Assembly (NCBI GenBank): GCA_900321965.1
Contig: ONYA01000017.1
Location: 1-50,006 of the forward strand
Reading direction: 5' to 3'
Origin: an uncultured Prevotellaceae bacterium
GTDB taxonomy: Bacteria > Bacteroidota > Bacteroidia > Bacteroidales > Bacteroidaceae
DNA length: 50,006 nt
The notes under the pieces were generated by a model. It was given only the letters and a program-made list of their open reading frames with translations, did not search any database and was not told the origin of the DNA. The position numbers and the translations under genes were made by a program. Below, one piece after another: positions 33,757 through 41,392 of this stretch; within the stretch, counting starts at the first letter, position 1, and every line of letters starts with the position of its first letter.

Positions 33757-35694
33757 TTAGAGATGCGAGAACTTTGCCACCGTATCGACCAAAGCGGCGG
33801 GATTGCCCATATCGAAGCGCTGACTGTAGAGCCTGACGCCCATCATGCCGACACGGCTGCGGACGGCTTCGAGGGCCGAAGTCAGTTCTATCTCGCGGCT
33901 CGTGCCTTCCTCGTCAGCCTTCTTGATGTCGGCAGCCAACTGTTCGAAGACCTCGGGCGTCAGGATATACTGTCCGAAGACGGAGCAATACTCACGGGAA
34001 CCCATGCTGTTGCGTACCGACAGGAACTCTTCGGCGTATGTCGGCGTCGGTTTCTCGTTGATGGTGGTCACGTTCAGGATGCGCTCGTCCTTATCTTCCC
34101 ATACGCCCGACATGATGCCGAAGTGGCTGACGTCGTTGAGAGCGACAGGATAAAGGCCGACAATGAGGCAGTTATAGCGCTCGTATTCCTCAATCAGCTG
34201 CAAGGCACAAGGCTTGTTGGTCAGCGAGCGGTAGAGGGTGTCGCCTAACATCAGCAGTACAGGCTCGTTGCGGGCAAAAGCGGCAGCCTGATAGACAGCG
34301 TGGCCGAAGCCGCGCTTATCGCGCTGATAGACATAACGCAGACGCTTGCCGATGTCGAGAATATGGTTCTCGTACTCCTGGGCTTCCTTCGACAGCTTGT
34401 TCAGATGGTCGTCGGAAATCGGGCGCTCGAAGAAGTCGGCATAGAGGCGACGTTCCTCCTCGCTGCCTAATACTAAGCAAATCTCCTCAATACCGCTCTG
34501 CACCAACTCTTCGAGCAGGATGAGGATGACGGGGCGCACCATACCGTCGGGACAAGGTATGGGGAAGAAGTCTTTCTTCATAGCACGCGTAGCCGGATAG
34601 AGACGTGTGCCGAAGCCTGCTACGGGGATGATGGCGCGACGCACCGTATGGACGGGCTTGATGGTCAGCGGATAGGCTTTCATGCCCTGAGCGTTCAGGT
34701 AGTCGACAAGCTGCTGCTGACAGTCAATGGAACGGGCCAGGAACTGTACGGAGCCGTCACCGTGAGAGCCGACGCCCTTGCCACCATAGACAAGCGGCAG
34801 GACTTTCGGGTCGGCTAAGGCGGCACGCAGCTTGGGGGCTTCTAACTCTGACGGACACATCGGGGTAACATGACTGTTGAACAGCTCTTCGGCCTCAGTC
34901 ATCAGCCGCCCCAACTGCTCGACATCGCCTTCGGCCATACACTTGATGGCGCGGTTGACAACATCCTGATTCAGAACGCCTAACGCATCGTGCTCACGCT
35001 GTTCCTCCTCGGTAGAGGCAAAGGGATAGGCTTTGTTCAGGTCGCGCAGAATCTTCACCGTATCCTTCTCGCCGCAGAGGTCGGCAAACACCCAGTAGAG
35101 GGGCTTTTTCACGTTGAGCGTCTGCACCTCAATCTCGTCGCCGTCGAAGGTCATCAGACTGGGTTTCACACCGAAGGCACAAGCCTGGTCAAGACGGCCG
35201 CAGCGCGACGAGGTACGCAACTCGCCGACATAGGCGATATTCATCTCGCCCAGCGTATTCAGATTCAGATTATATAATAAGTTGAACGCGCGCGCGACGA
35301 GCACACAGATAGCTGCACTCGACGACAGACCCGACTTCATCGGCAGCGTCATGGAGGTGATCTTGATGCGCACGCCACCCACCTTGTACCACTCCAGCAT
35401 ATAAGATGCCACTCCGGCACAGTAGCAGAAGAACGAGCCCGACTTGGCGATGCGCTTCAGTTCCTGCTCGTCCATACGGCAGGCAAAGTCCTGCCACTGC
35501 CCCTCAATCTCGGTAGCAACGCTCTGTACTTCGAAGAGCGATGACTTCTCAACTTCGGCATAGATGCCCTGTTCAATACCCGTGACAATAGCCGCACCAG
35601 GGGCGACGTCGGCATTCATCGTACGATAGTGACCAGCCCAGTCTGTATGCTCGCCAAACAGGCAAAGACGCCCTGGGACAAAGAGTTTTATCAT
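33757..35694 (-). CDS. Fused GHMP sugar kinase and nucleotidyltransferase
   Basis: 645 residues. N-terminal half is a GHMP kinase: PGRLCLFGEHTDWAGHYR (residues 5-22), resembling the galactokinase signature GEHTDY, and the ATP loop MKSGLSSSAAICVL (about 107-120); third GHMP motif GGKGVGSHGDG near 300. C-terminal half (about 345-640) is a GalU-like nucleotidyltransferase: IIPVAGFGTRLYPATRAMKKDFFP, then LGDTL with metal-binding Asp. Together they could phosphorylate a free sugar at C1 and convert it to a nucleotide sugar. It differs from Bacteroides Fkp (order reversed, different families). Substrate not determinable. The start at 35694 follows the promoter and begins at the kinase's first strand. 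Confidence 0.88.
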   Translation of the reverse strand: MIKLFVPGRLCLFGEHTDWAGHYRTMNADVAPGAAIVTGIEQGIYAEVEKSSLFEVQSVATEIEGQWQDFACRMDEQELKRIAKSGSFFCYCAGVASYMLEWYKVGGVRIKITSMTLPMKSGLSSSAAICVLVARAFNLLYNLNLNTLGEMNIAYVGELRTSSRCGRLDQACAFGVKPSLMTFDGDEIEVQTLNVKKPLYWVFADLCGEKDTVKILRDLNKAYPFASTEEEQREHDALGVLNQDVVNRAIKCMAEGDVEQLGRLMTEAEELFNSHVTPMCPSELEAPKLRAALADPKVLPLVYGGKGVGSHGDGSVQFLARSIDCQQQLVDYLNAQGMKAYPLTIKPVHTVRRAIIPVAGFGTRLYPATRAMKKDFFPIPCPDGMVRPVILILLEELVQSGIEEICLVLGSEEERRLYADFFERPISDDHLNKLSKEAQEYENHILDIGKRLRYVYQRDKRGFGHAVYQAAAFARNEPVLLMLGDTLYRSLTNKPCALQLIEEYERYNCLIVGLYPVALNDVSHFGIMSGVWEDKDERILNVTTINEKPTPTYAEEFLSVRNSMGSREYCSVFGQYILTPEVFEQLAADIKKADEEGTSREIELTSALEAVRSRVGMMGVRLYSQRFDMGNPAALVDTVAKFSHL

Positions 35695-35727
35695 AATTTT
35701 ATAATCGTTTTTAGGTTTTATTGATGG

Positions 35728-35735
35728 CAAAGTTA
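35728..35735 (-). promoter_or_regulatory. Promoter of the sugar kinase fusion
   Basis: TAACTTTG on the minus strand, 33 nt upstream of the start; the dNK genes downstream probably share it. Confidence 0.6.
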
Positions 35736-35764
35736 CGAAAAATAATTATATTTTTGGCAATTTA

Positions 35765-35796
35765 TTTGGTAATTTTAATTATTTTGCCTACTTTTG
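35765..35796 (+). promoter_or_regulatory. Promoter of the second ECF sigma gene
   Basis: TTTG (35765-35768), 20-nt spacer, TACTTTTG (35789-35796). The leader before the ATG at 35884 is about 80 nt and AT-rich. Confidence 0.7.
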
Positions 35797-35883
35797 CACC
35801 GTCAACAATATTTAATAACTCAAAAATTTAAAACTTTATTGCCTATCGAAACATAAATACTTCATAACAAAACCAAAGAAAAT

Positions 35884-36483
35884 ATGAAGGAATTTGAAGG
35901 AATGACCAACGAAGCGTTGGCATTACTTTACGTAGGAGGAAACAATAAGGCGTTCGACGAGTTATTAAACAGAACTCAGTCAAACTTGTTTGCATACATC
36001 ATGTTTGTGGTGCGCAATGAGGACGTGGCCAACGACATCTTTCAGGAGACGTTCGTCAAAGTCATCACGCGCCTGCAGGAAGGCCGCTACACCGACTCCG
36101 GCAAGTTCTCCTTCTGGCTTACACGCATAGCCCATAATGCCATTATGGACTGGTACCGAGCACAGCGGAGCGAGCATATCGTAGACCTGGCCGACGACAA
36201 CGACCTGAGCAAACTCAAGGGTGAGCAGGTGATGGACAACTTCCGCGAGAGCGAGCTTGTCAACGAGCAGGTGATGGACGACGTCCGCCGCATGATGGAG
36301 GCACTGCCCGCCGCCCAGCGCGAGGTGGTCTATATGCGCTTCTATCAGCAACTGTCGTTCAAGGAGATTGCCGAACTGACGGGCGTCAGCATCAACACCT
36401 CGTTAGGACGTATGCGCTACGCCCTGATGAACCTTCGCAAGATGGCGAAGGAACATCGCATAGAGCTGGCACTGCAATACTAA
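35884..36483 (+). CDS. ECF-type RNA polymerase sigma factor
   Basis: 199 residues. Region 2 DIFQETFVKVITRLQEGRY and WLTRIAHNAIMDWYRAQ; region 4 LPAAQREVVYMRFYQQLSFKEIAELTGVSINTSLGRMRYALMNLRK. Unlike the other sigma factor here it stands alone: no anti-sigma gene follows, and rpe is convergent with 6 bp between stops. It has a middle acidic linker (VDLADDNDLSKL). It is similar in architecture to housekeeping-like, widely conserved Bacteroidales sigma-70 family members; regulon unknown. Confidence 0.92.
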   Translation: MKEFEGMTNEALALLYVGGNNKAFDELLNRTQSNLFAYIMFVVRNEDVANDIFQETFVKVITRLQEGRYTDSGKFSFWLTRIAHNAIMDWYRAQRSEHIVDLADDNDLSKLKGEQVMDNFRESELVNEQVMDDVRRMMEALPAAQREVVYMRFYQQLSFKEIAELTGVSINTSLGRMRYALMNLRKMAKEHRIELALQY

Positions 36484-36489
36484 AAGAGA

Positions 36490-37137
36490 CTAAAGATTGC
36501 GGAGCTGACGGATCGTCTCTTCGGGCGTGGGACTCTTGAAGACGTAGCTGCCAGAGACGAGTACGTCGACACCCGCCTCTACTAATCGCGGAGCCGTCTC
36601 ACCCTGTACGCCGCCATCGACCTCTATCAGGGCCTTGCTGCCGCTTTCGGCAATGAGCTGACGCAGCTGGCGCGCCTTTTTCAGCGTGTTCTCGATAAAC
36701 GTCTGACCGCCGAAGCCGGGATTCACACTCATCAGCAGCACCATATCGACATCCTGAATAATGTCCTCAAGCAACGAAACGGGTGTCGCGGGGTTCAGCG
36801 TCACACCGGCCTTCATGCCGGCATCGTGAATCTCCTGTACGGTACGGTGCAGATGGTCGCACGTTTCAAGATGAACGTTCATCATCATAGCCCCTAACTT
36901 CGCCGTCTGCTTGATGTAACGCTCGGGCTTCACTATCATATAGTGGACGTCGAGCGGTTTCTTACACAGAGAGGCAACGGCTTCCAACACGGGAAATCCA
37001 AACGAGATGTTCGGGACAAACACGCCGTCCATCACATCCAAATGAAGCCAGTCGGCCTCACTACGGTTAATCATTTCAATGTCGCGGTCGAGATGCAGGA
37101 AGTCGGCTGCAAGCAACGAAGGTGAAACTAATGCCAT
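36490..37137 (-). CDS. rpe: Ribulose-phosphate 3-epimerase
   Basis: 215 residues, standard length. TIM barrel with SPSLLAADFLHL, the metal-binding HLDVMDGVFVPN (about residues 32-43), VHLE, VNPGFGGQ (about 137-144) and EVDGGV. Interconverts ribulose 5-phosphate and xylulose 5-phosphate in the pentose phosphate path. The gene follows a 47-codon ORF and a heptamer array and converges on the sigma gene. Confidence 0.97.
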   Translation of the reverse strand: MALVSPSLLAADFLHLDRDIEMINRSEADWLHLDVMDGVFVPNISFGFPVLEAVASLCKKPLDVHYMIVKPERYIKQTAKLGAMMMNVHLETCDHLHRTVQEIHDAGMKAGVTLNPATPVSLLEDIIQDVDMVLLMSVNPGFGGQTFIENTLKKARQLRQLIAESGSKALIEVDGGVQGETAPRLVEAGVDVLVSGSYVFKSPTPEETIRQLRNL

Positions 37138-37143
37138 TTTCTT

Positions 37144-37193
37144 TACTCCTTACTACTTACTCCTTACTACTTACTCCTTTACTACTTACTCCT
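37144..37193. repeat. Seven-copy heptamer array upstream of rpe
   Basis: Seven units of TACTMCT (M is A or C), with a single extra T between the fifth and sixth. It fills the space between the small ORF and rpe. Confidence 0.9.
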
Positions 37194-37335
37194 AATTCAA
37201 ACAAAACGCCTGTCCGTTCTTCACACGATACGTATAGGCAAAATCTCTGATAAACTGGAGCGTTCGCTCTCTCGGTTTCAGATTCTCGCTCATCGAGGCT
37301 ACTGTGTCTACAATCTGTTGGGTAGAAATTTGCAT
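37192..37335 (-). CDS. Small protein of 47 residues, unknown
   Basis: Reads MQISTQQIVDTVASMSENL then RERTLQFIRDFAYTYRVKN and ends GQAFCLN. Composition and spacing (Arg/Tyr-rich helical pattern) look coding. It lies between fmt and rpe on the same strand; its stop touches the heptamer array. Family not recognised. 37336-37396 holds nothing evident. Confidence 0.5.
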   Translation of the reverse strand: MQISTQQIVDTVASMSENLKPRERTLQFIRDFAYTYRVKNGQAFCLN

Positions 37336-37396
37336 AGGCTGCTGGTTTTAATGATGCTTATATCAATGAAACGCAACAGCCTACACATTTATTATA

Positions 37397-38407
37397 TCAT
37401 CTGACAAAATAATTTTCAATATCTTTCATGCCGTTCAGGAACGCGACAGCATCCATGCGTTTCTTGCCTGCCAACTGCAGTTCGTCAATCTGCAGCAGAC
37501 AGTCGGCGGTCGAGACATACAGGTGTTTGCGGTCGGCACTGATCGCCCCTACCCCATCAGCCTTGCAGTCAGTCTTCGTCGTGCGGAAAATCTTCAGCAC
37601 CGTCTCACGGCCGTCGGGAGCCACAAGTGTCGTCCACGCTCCAGGATACGGACTCAAGCCGCGCACGAAGTCGTAGACGCGCTTTGCAGGCTGCTGCCAG
37701 TTTATCTCGCACGTCTCTTTGAAAATCTTCGGAGCCGTTTTACATTGACCATTGACCATTCTTGCCTTGCAAGCGTCCTCCGGCCGAGCGGAACATTTAA
37801 CATTGTCTTGCGGCGTGCTTTCCGGATGGCCGTCGGCAGCAACAATGCGCTCCAACGTCTGCAGACAGATGTCGGCTCCTAAGTGCATCAGGCCGTCGTA
37901 GACGTACTCCACGTCAGCATCGTCGGGTATGTCAAAAGGCAGCTGCATGATGATGCGCCCCGTGTCGATGTCGTGATCCAGGAAGAACGTCGTCACGCCC
38001 GTCTGCGTCTCACCGTTGATGACCGCCCAGTTGATGGGAGCCGCACCACGATACTGCGGCAGCAGGGCAGCGTGTACGTTGAACGTGCCGTACTCAGGCA
38101 TCGCCCACACCACCTCAGGCAGCATGCGGAAGGCGACGACCACCTGCAGGTTAGCGTTGTACGACCGCAGCTCGTCCACAAACGCCGGGTCTTTCATCTT
38201 CTCCGGCTGCAACACGGGCAGTCCGTGTTCTAATGCATACTGCTTCACTGCCGACGGCTGCATCTCCGTCTGATGTCTTCCCACCGGCTTGTCGGGCTGC
38301 GTCACCACCGCCACCACGTTATACGCGTTCTCCACCAGCGCCTTCAAGGTCTCCACCGCAAACTCCGGCGTACCCATAAACACTATTCTCAAATCTTCTT
38401 TCGTCAT
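37397..38407 (-). CDS. fmt: Methionyl-tRNA formyltransferase
   Basis: 336 residues, slightly longer than usual. N-terminal catalytic Rossmann domain with MGTPEFAVETLKAL, the formyl-transfer motif HAALLPQYRGAAPINWAVINGE (Asn-His-Asp catalytic set: FNVHAALLP and DIDTG), and C-terminal OB-like domain from about residue 225. It formylates initiator Met-tRNA. Residues about 201-222 are coded by repeats (two heptamer units plus a 30-bp element at 37761-37790), exactly at the linker between the domains. The start at 38407 is chosen over 38515 because it follows the promoter box. Confidence 0.96.
   Translation of the reverse strand: MTKEDLRIVFMGTPEFAVETLKALVENAYNVVAVVTQPDKPVGRHQTEMQPSAVKQYALEHGLPVLQPEKMKDPAFVDELRSYNANLQVVVAFRMLPEVVWAMPEYGTFNVHAALLPQYRGAAPINWAVINGETQTGVTTFFLDHDIDTGRIIMQLPFDIPDDADVEYVYDGLMHLGADICLQTLERIVAADGHPESTPQDNVKCSARPEDACKARMVNGQCKTAPKIFKETCEINWQQPAKRVYDFVRGLSPYPGAWTTLVAPDGRETVLKIFRTTKTDCKADGVGAISADRKHLYVSTADCLLQIDELQLAGKKRMDAVAFLNGMKDIENYFVR
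37744..37801. repeat. Composite repeat in fmt: heptamers plus 30-bp element
   Basis: Two ATTGACC units (37744-37757), then 37761-37790, a 30-bp element matching 351-380 in the restriction-helicase gene with one difference, then ATTTAAC (37795-37801). In frame. Confidence 0.8.
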
Positions 38408-38428
38408 ACGTTCATTGTTATTTGTCTG

Positions 38429-38436
38429 CAAAGGTA
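38429..38436 (-). promoter_or_regulatory. Promoter of fmt
   Basis: TACCTTTG on the minus strand, 21 nt before the fmt start. Confidence 0.65.
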
Positions 38437-38499
38437 CGAATATTTTCTCAAACAAACAAAAAGCAGCAACAGTTTCCCGTCGTCTTGTAACGTAAAGAA

Positions 38500-38531
38500 C
38501 GCCCCCGCCCATCACCGGATGAGCGGGGGCG
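38500..38531 (-). terminator. Terminator of the surface-protein cluster
   Basis: CGCCCCCGC/GCGGGGGCG stem (38500-38508 with 38523-38531), extended by CATC/GATG, 31 bp downstream of the last surface-protein gene. The T tract is modest. Confidence 0.7.
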
Positions 38532-38561
38532 CTAAAAGCATGAGCAAGCTCAGGTCTTCCC

Positions 38562-39884
38562 TTACTTAATCACGACCTTTTTGCCGTCAACGATGACGAC
38601 ACCCTTCGACGTGGCTTTAGCCTTGCGGCCGCTGAGGTCGTAGCGGACGGTGGTGTCGGCGGGTGAACTGCCGACAGCGAGGATGCCCGTCGTGCCGACG
38701 ATGTTGAACGTGGCCTTCACCTCGCCGCGGTAGTTGCCTGAGGTCCATGCCGTCACAGTGACGGTGGCCGTGCCCACCTCGACGTTGTTCTCGTAGGTTA
38801 CGGAGTAGTCGCGGCCTTCCTCCAGCACGGTCTCGCCGTCCTTCACCACCACGGCAGGCTCGATGGCCTGACCGGTGTACGACTGGTCGGCGATGGCCTC
38901 GATCATATCAGCAGTCAGCTCCTTGTCAAGGAGGTTGAACGTGGCATAGGCCGTTCCCTTGTAGTTGCCGATGCCGTGAACCATGACGATGCCCAGACCG
39001 GCGTTCACGTTGTCGTCGAAGCCCAGCAGATAGTCGGTACCAATGGTGAGCACCTTGTCGCCGTCCTTCACGACGACGGTCGGCTCCTGGAACTGTCCGT
39101 TGTAGATACAGTTGTCAATGGGTACGATCATCTCACCCACCATCGTCTTCTGCTCCAGCTTGAAGTCAGTTTCGACCTCATAGTCGTTGCCGCCGGCCTT
39201 GACTTTGATGGTCACGGTATAGTCGCCGGGCAGCGTCGGCACTGTGGCCGTCGGTCCGTAGGTGGCTCCGCCGTTGAGCAGCGTGCCCTCGTAGCTGATG
39301 CTCACCAGCTCGGCCTCGCCCTCTCCGCCGAGCGCCTCGTTGAACGTCGTCAGATCGATGGCTGCCTCGTTGTTGTTGCCGTAGATGACCTCTTCAAGCA
39401 GTGCGATGCCGGTCTTCGTGATCACGACGTCGCAGTCGCCGCTCTGGTTCTGGCAGACAGCCTTCAGGATGTTCCCGTCAACGACGCTGAAGTCCCAGAT
39501 GTGGCGGTGCTTGTAGCTGACGCTGATCTGGACGTCGGCGCGCTCCATCGTGAACGACCACGTGTTCTCTAAGCTGTTGTCGGGCGTCAGCGTGATGTCG
39601 CTGAGGAGGTCTATCTCAGGGCTCTCGGCCTGTATGCGCCGGCTGTTAGCCTCGGCAGCGTACCACTTGCCGGAAACCTCTTTCACGGCGTAGCCCGTAG
39701 CGGGCTCGACGCTGACGGTCACCACGTCGCCTTCCTTGGCCGTGGTCACGGTGTTCTCACCGACCTTGAACGTCACGGTGCCGTGCTCGGTGACAGCGGT
39801 CAGGGCGTAGGTCGGAGCCTCTATGGCGCTCGCGGTCATGGCTGTCATGACCAGCACGAGCAAACTAAATATCTTCTTTTTCAT
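38562..39884 (-). CDS. Secreted Ig-like repeat protein with Prevotella C-terminal tail
   Basis: 440 residues. Signal peptide MKKKIFSLLVLVMTAMTASA. Domain 1 (about 25-125) is an AEHGTVTFKVGE-type module (EGDVVTVSVEPATGYAVKEVSG); the C-terminal half has two MBG-like repeats (YNGQFQEPTVVVKDG...NYKGTAYATFNL and YTGQAIEPAVVVKDG...NYRGEVKATFNI, about 265-400). The end YDLSGRKAKATSKGVVIVDG then KKVVIK is a conserved Prevotella surface-export-like tail. Possibly an adhesin. It is last in a run of four such genes on one strand. Confidence 0.8.
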   Translation of the reverse strand: MKKKIFSLLVLVMTAMTASAIEAPTYALTAVTEHGTVTFKVGENTVTTAKEGDVVTVSVEPATGYAVKEVSGKWYAAEANSRRIQAESPEIDLLSDITLTPDNSLENTWSFTMERADVQISVSYKHRHIWDFSVVDGNILKAVCQNQSGDCDVVITKTGIALLEEVIYGNNNEAAIDLTTFNEALGGEGEAELVSISYEGTLLNGGATYGPTATVPTLPGDYTVTIKVKAGGNDYEVETDFKLEQKTMVGEMIVPIDNCIYNGQFQEPTVVVKDGDKVLTIGTDYLLGFDDNVNAGLGIVMVHGIGNYKGTAYATFNLLDKELTADMIEAIADQSYTGQAIEPAVVVKDGETVLEEGRDYSVTYENNVEVGTATVTVTAWTSGNYRGEVKATFNIVGTTGILAVGSSPADTTVRYDLSGRKAKATSKGVVIVDGKKVVIK

Positions 39885-39913
39885 ATATCTTGTACTTTAA
39901 TTGTTTGTTCTTT

Positions 39914-40034
39914 GGTCGCCTGCGGCTCAAAATTATAAGAAAATTTATTTCGAAAATTATATAAAAATTTCTGCGGCTGCATAGTTCTTATAATTTTTTG
40001 ATTCAATTTTTTTATAATTTTGAGCGTAGCGACC
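39914..40034. repeat. 121-bp palindromic (MITE-like) element between two surface genes
   Basis: Ends GGTCGC (39914-39919) and GCGACC (40029-40034), followed inward by a perfect 14-bp inverted repeat (39925-39938 with 40012-40025). The left arm can alternatively pair 39929-39941 with 39985-39997 (13 bp perfect). Centre AT-rich, no gene. It fills the 160-bp space between the ubiquitin-domain gene and the next. Confidence 0.75.
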
Positions 40035-40044
40035 CATTACTCTC

Positions 40045-41346
40045 TCACTTAATCACCACTTTACGTCCATTTAGGATATAGATGCCCTTCTTGCTAGGAG
40101 CATTGACCTTACGGCCGCTGAGGTCGTAGATGGCGCCAGCCTCATTATCCATTGTCAATTTTCCATTTTCAATTGACGTAGCATCGCCGAATACGAGCTT
40201 GATGTTGCGTGCCGTTACCTCTCCGCTCGGAATCTGCAGCCAGCACTTGTTGGCGGCTACCTCGATGGCGTTCATCACCCAGGCGAACTGCTTGCCGTTG
40301 AGGGCGTAGTTGTTCAGGGCCTCGGTAGAGGCGGCGATGGTCGTGGCCTCTAAGGTACCTACGAATTCATGCGCAACAGTGATGGCCTCGTCAGGCTCGG
40401 CATTGGCGGGGATCAGCAGGAAGGTGTTGTCCAGTTCGCCAGCGTTGTAGACCAGCAGCGGGGTGTTCTTCGGTGCCGTCTCGATGGCGTCGCTCAGCAC
40501 AGCCTTGTCGTCGGTGACGCTGGCGATGGTGTAGAGCTTGGCGTCGGTCGACGTCACGGGATCGGCGTAAAGCGGCTCGTCCTTATAGAAGGTAGCGAAT
40601 TCGCCGGCGGGAACGGTGATTTCATAACCCATGAAGAGGGTGAACTCGTTGGAACTTGCGATCTGGCCGTCATAGTCGCCGATGCCGGTGACGTTCACGG
40701 TGTAGGTGCCGGGGGCGAAGTTGAACTCGCTGATGGCAATCTCGTTCTTTTCAGCGTCAACGACGGTCACGGTGTAGTCCGTGCCATAGACGAGCGTCTT
40801 GGGGTTCTGCGCGTCGATGACGTCGATCACGGGGAAGAGGGCGATGAGCTGCGCATCGGTGGTGATGTCCACGGGCATGTACAGATTCTCGTCCACCTTC
40901 ACCACGCGGTGGCGGTAGTCGGCGTCGGGCGTGGTGCCTACGTAGGCGTTTACCTCATATGTCATGTCGCGCACGAGTTCGTAGTCGGCGGTGGCGTCGA
41001 AGGCGGGCATGGCGAAGGTGGCCTCGTCCTTAGCGTCGTTGATGGTTACTTCGACGTCTGGTTTTTCAACAAGTTGGAGGGTCGCCTCCTTCTGAATGTT
41101 GTAATCACCCAGTGTCTTCGCATCTTCGAGCAATTTGCCTGCGAAGATGAGTTTCTGCTTCAGAACGGGTATCGACTCTTTGTTCTCAATCATCGTTTTT
41201 ACTTCCGCTACCGTGTTGGTAGTTTCTACGTCAAGCGTGATAGTCTTGCCCGTCAGCGTCTTGACGAATATCTGCATGGCACTCGCGGTGACGGTCACCA
41301 TGAGCAGCACGAGCAGTGATAATATCTTGTTTCGCATATTGTTCAT
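40045..41346 (-). CDS. Secreted protein with N-terminal ubiquitin domain
   Basis: 433 residues. Signal peptide residues 1-23 ([20 protein letters not shown] core) would be cut at ASA, leaving Met24 as the mature N-terminus. From Met24 the sequence is ubiquitin: [35 protein letters not shown], 48 of the first 70 positions identical to human ubiquitin. The hydrophobic patch (Leu8, Ile44, Val70) and Lys6, 11, 27, 33, 48, 63 are kept; Lys29 is Met, His68 is Gln; the LRLRGG tail is missing and the chain goes straight on. Residues about 95-390 form a Prevotella-type Ig/MBG-like surface region; the end is the usual YDLSGRK...NGRKVVIK tail. Cannot be conjugated as is; possible host mimicry is inference. 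It is third in the surface-protein cluster. Confidence 0.9.
   Translation of the reverse strand: MNNMRNKILSLLVLLMVTVTASAMQIFVKTLTGKTITLDVETTNTVAEVKTMIENKESIPVLKQKLIFAGKLLEDAKTLGDYNIQKEATLQLVEKPDVEVTINDAKDEATFAMPAFDATADYELVRDMTYEVNAYVGTTPDADYRHRVVKVDENLYMPVDITTDAQLIALFPVIDVIDAQNPKTLVYGTDYTVTVVDAEKNEIAISEFNFAPGTYTVNVTGIGDYDGQIASSNEFTLFMGYEITVPAGEFATFYKDEPLYADPVTSTDAKLYTIASVTDDKAVLSDAIETAPKNTPLLVYNAGELDNTFLLIPANAEPDEAITVAHEFVGTLEATTIAASTEALNNYALNGKQFAWVMNAIEVAANKCWLQIPSGEVTARNIKLVFGDATSIENGKLTMDNEAGAIYDLSGRKVNAPSKKGIYILNGRKVVIK
40144..40178. repeat. Heptamer array in the ubiquitin-domain gene
   Basis: Five consecutive 7-bp units: ATTATCC, ATTGTCA, ATTTTCC, ATTTTCA, ATTGACG. In frame, coding [12 protein letters not shown] just before the C-terminal tail. 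Confidence 0.7.
41068..41277 (-). other. Ubiquitin domain coding segment
   Basis: Codons for Met1 to Val70 of the ubiquitin-like domain, in the frame of the 433-residue protein. Identity to human ubiquitin is about 69% over these 70 positions by hand alignment, no gaps; the next residues (EKPDVEVTI) replace LRLRGG. Confidence 0.9.
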
Positions 41347-41392
41347 TGATTTAATTCTGATATCTTGTTTCTTTTACCATAAGCCAGGGGCA

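Noticed and set aside
33708-37193. Heptamer arrays as CRISPR
   Set aside because: Units of 7 bp with no spacers and no Cas genes.
40369-41319. 316-codon plus-strand frame opposite the ubiquitin-domain gene
   Set aside because: It is the antisense of a clear secreted protein gene, has a His/Val/Gly-skewed composition and no start context.
40045-41346. Bacterial ubiquitin-like conjugation operon (Bil/ThiS/MoaD type)
   Set aside because: No E1-, E2- or JAB-like gene is adjacent and the domain has no C-terminal glycine.
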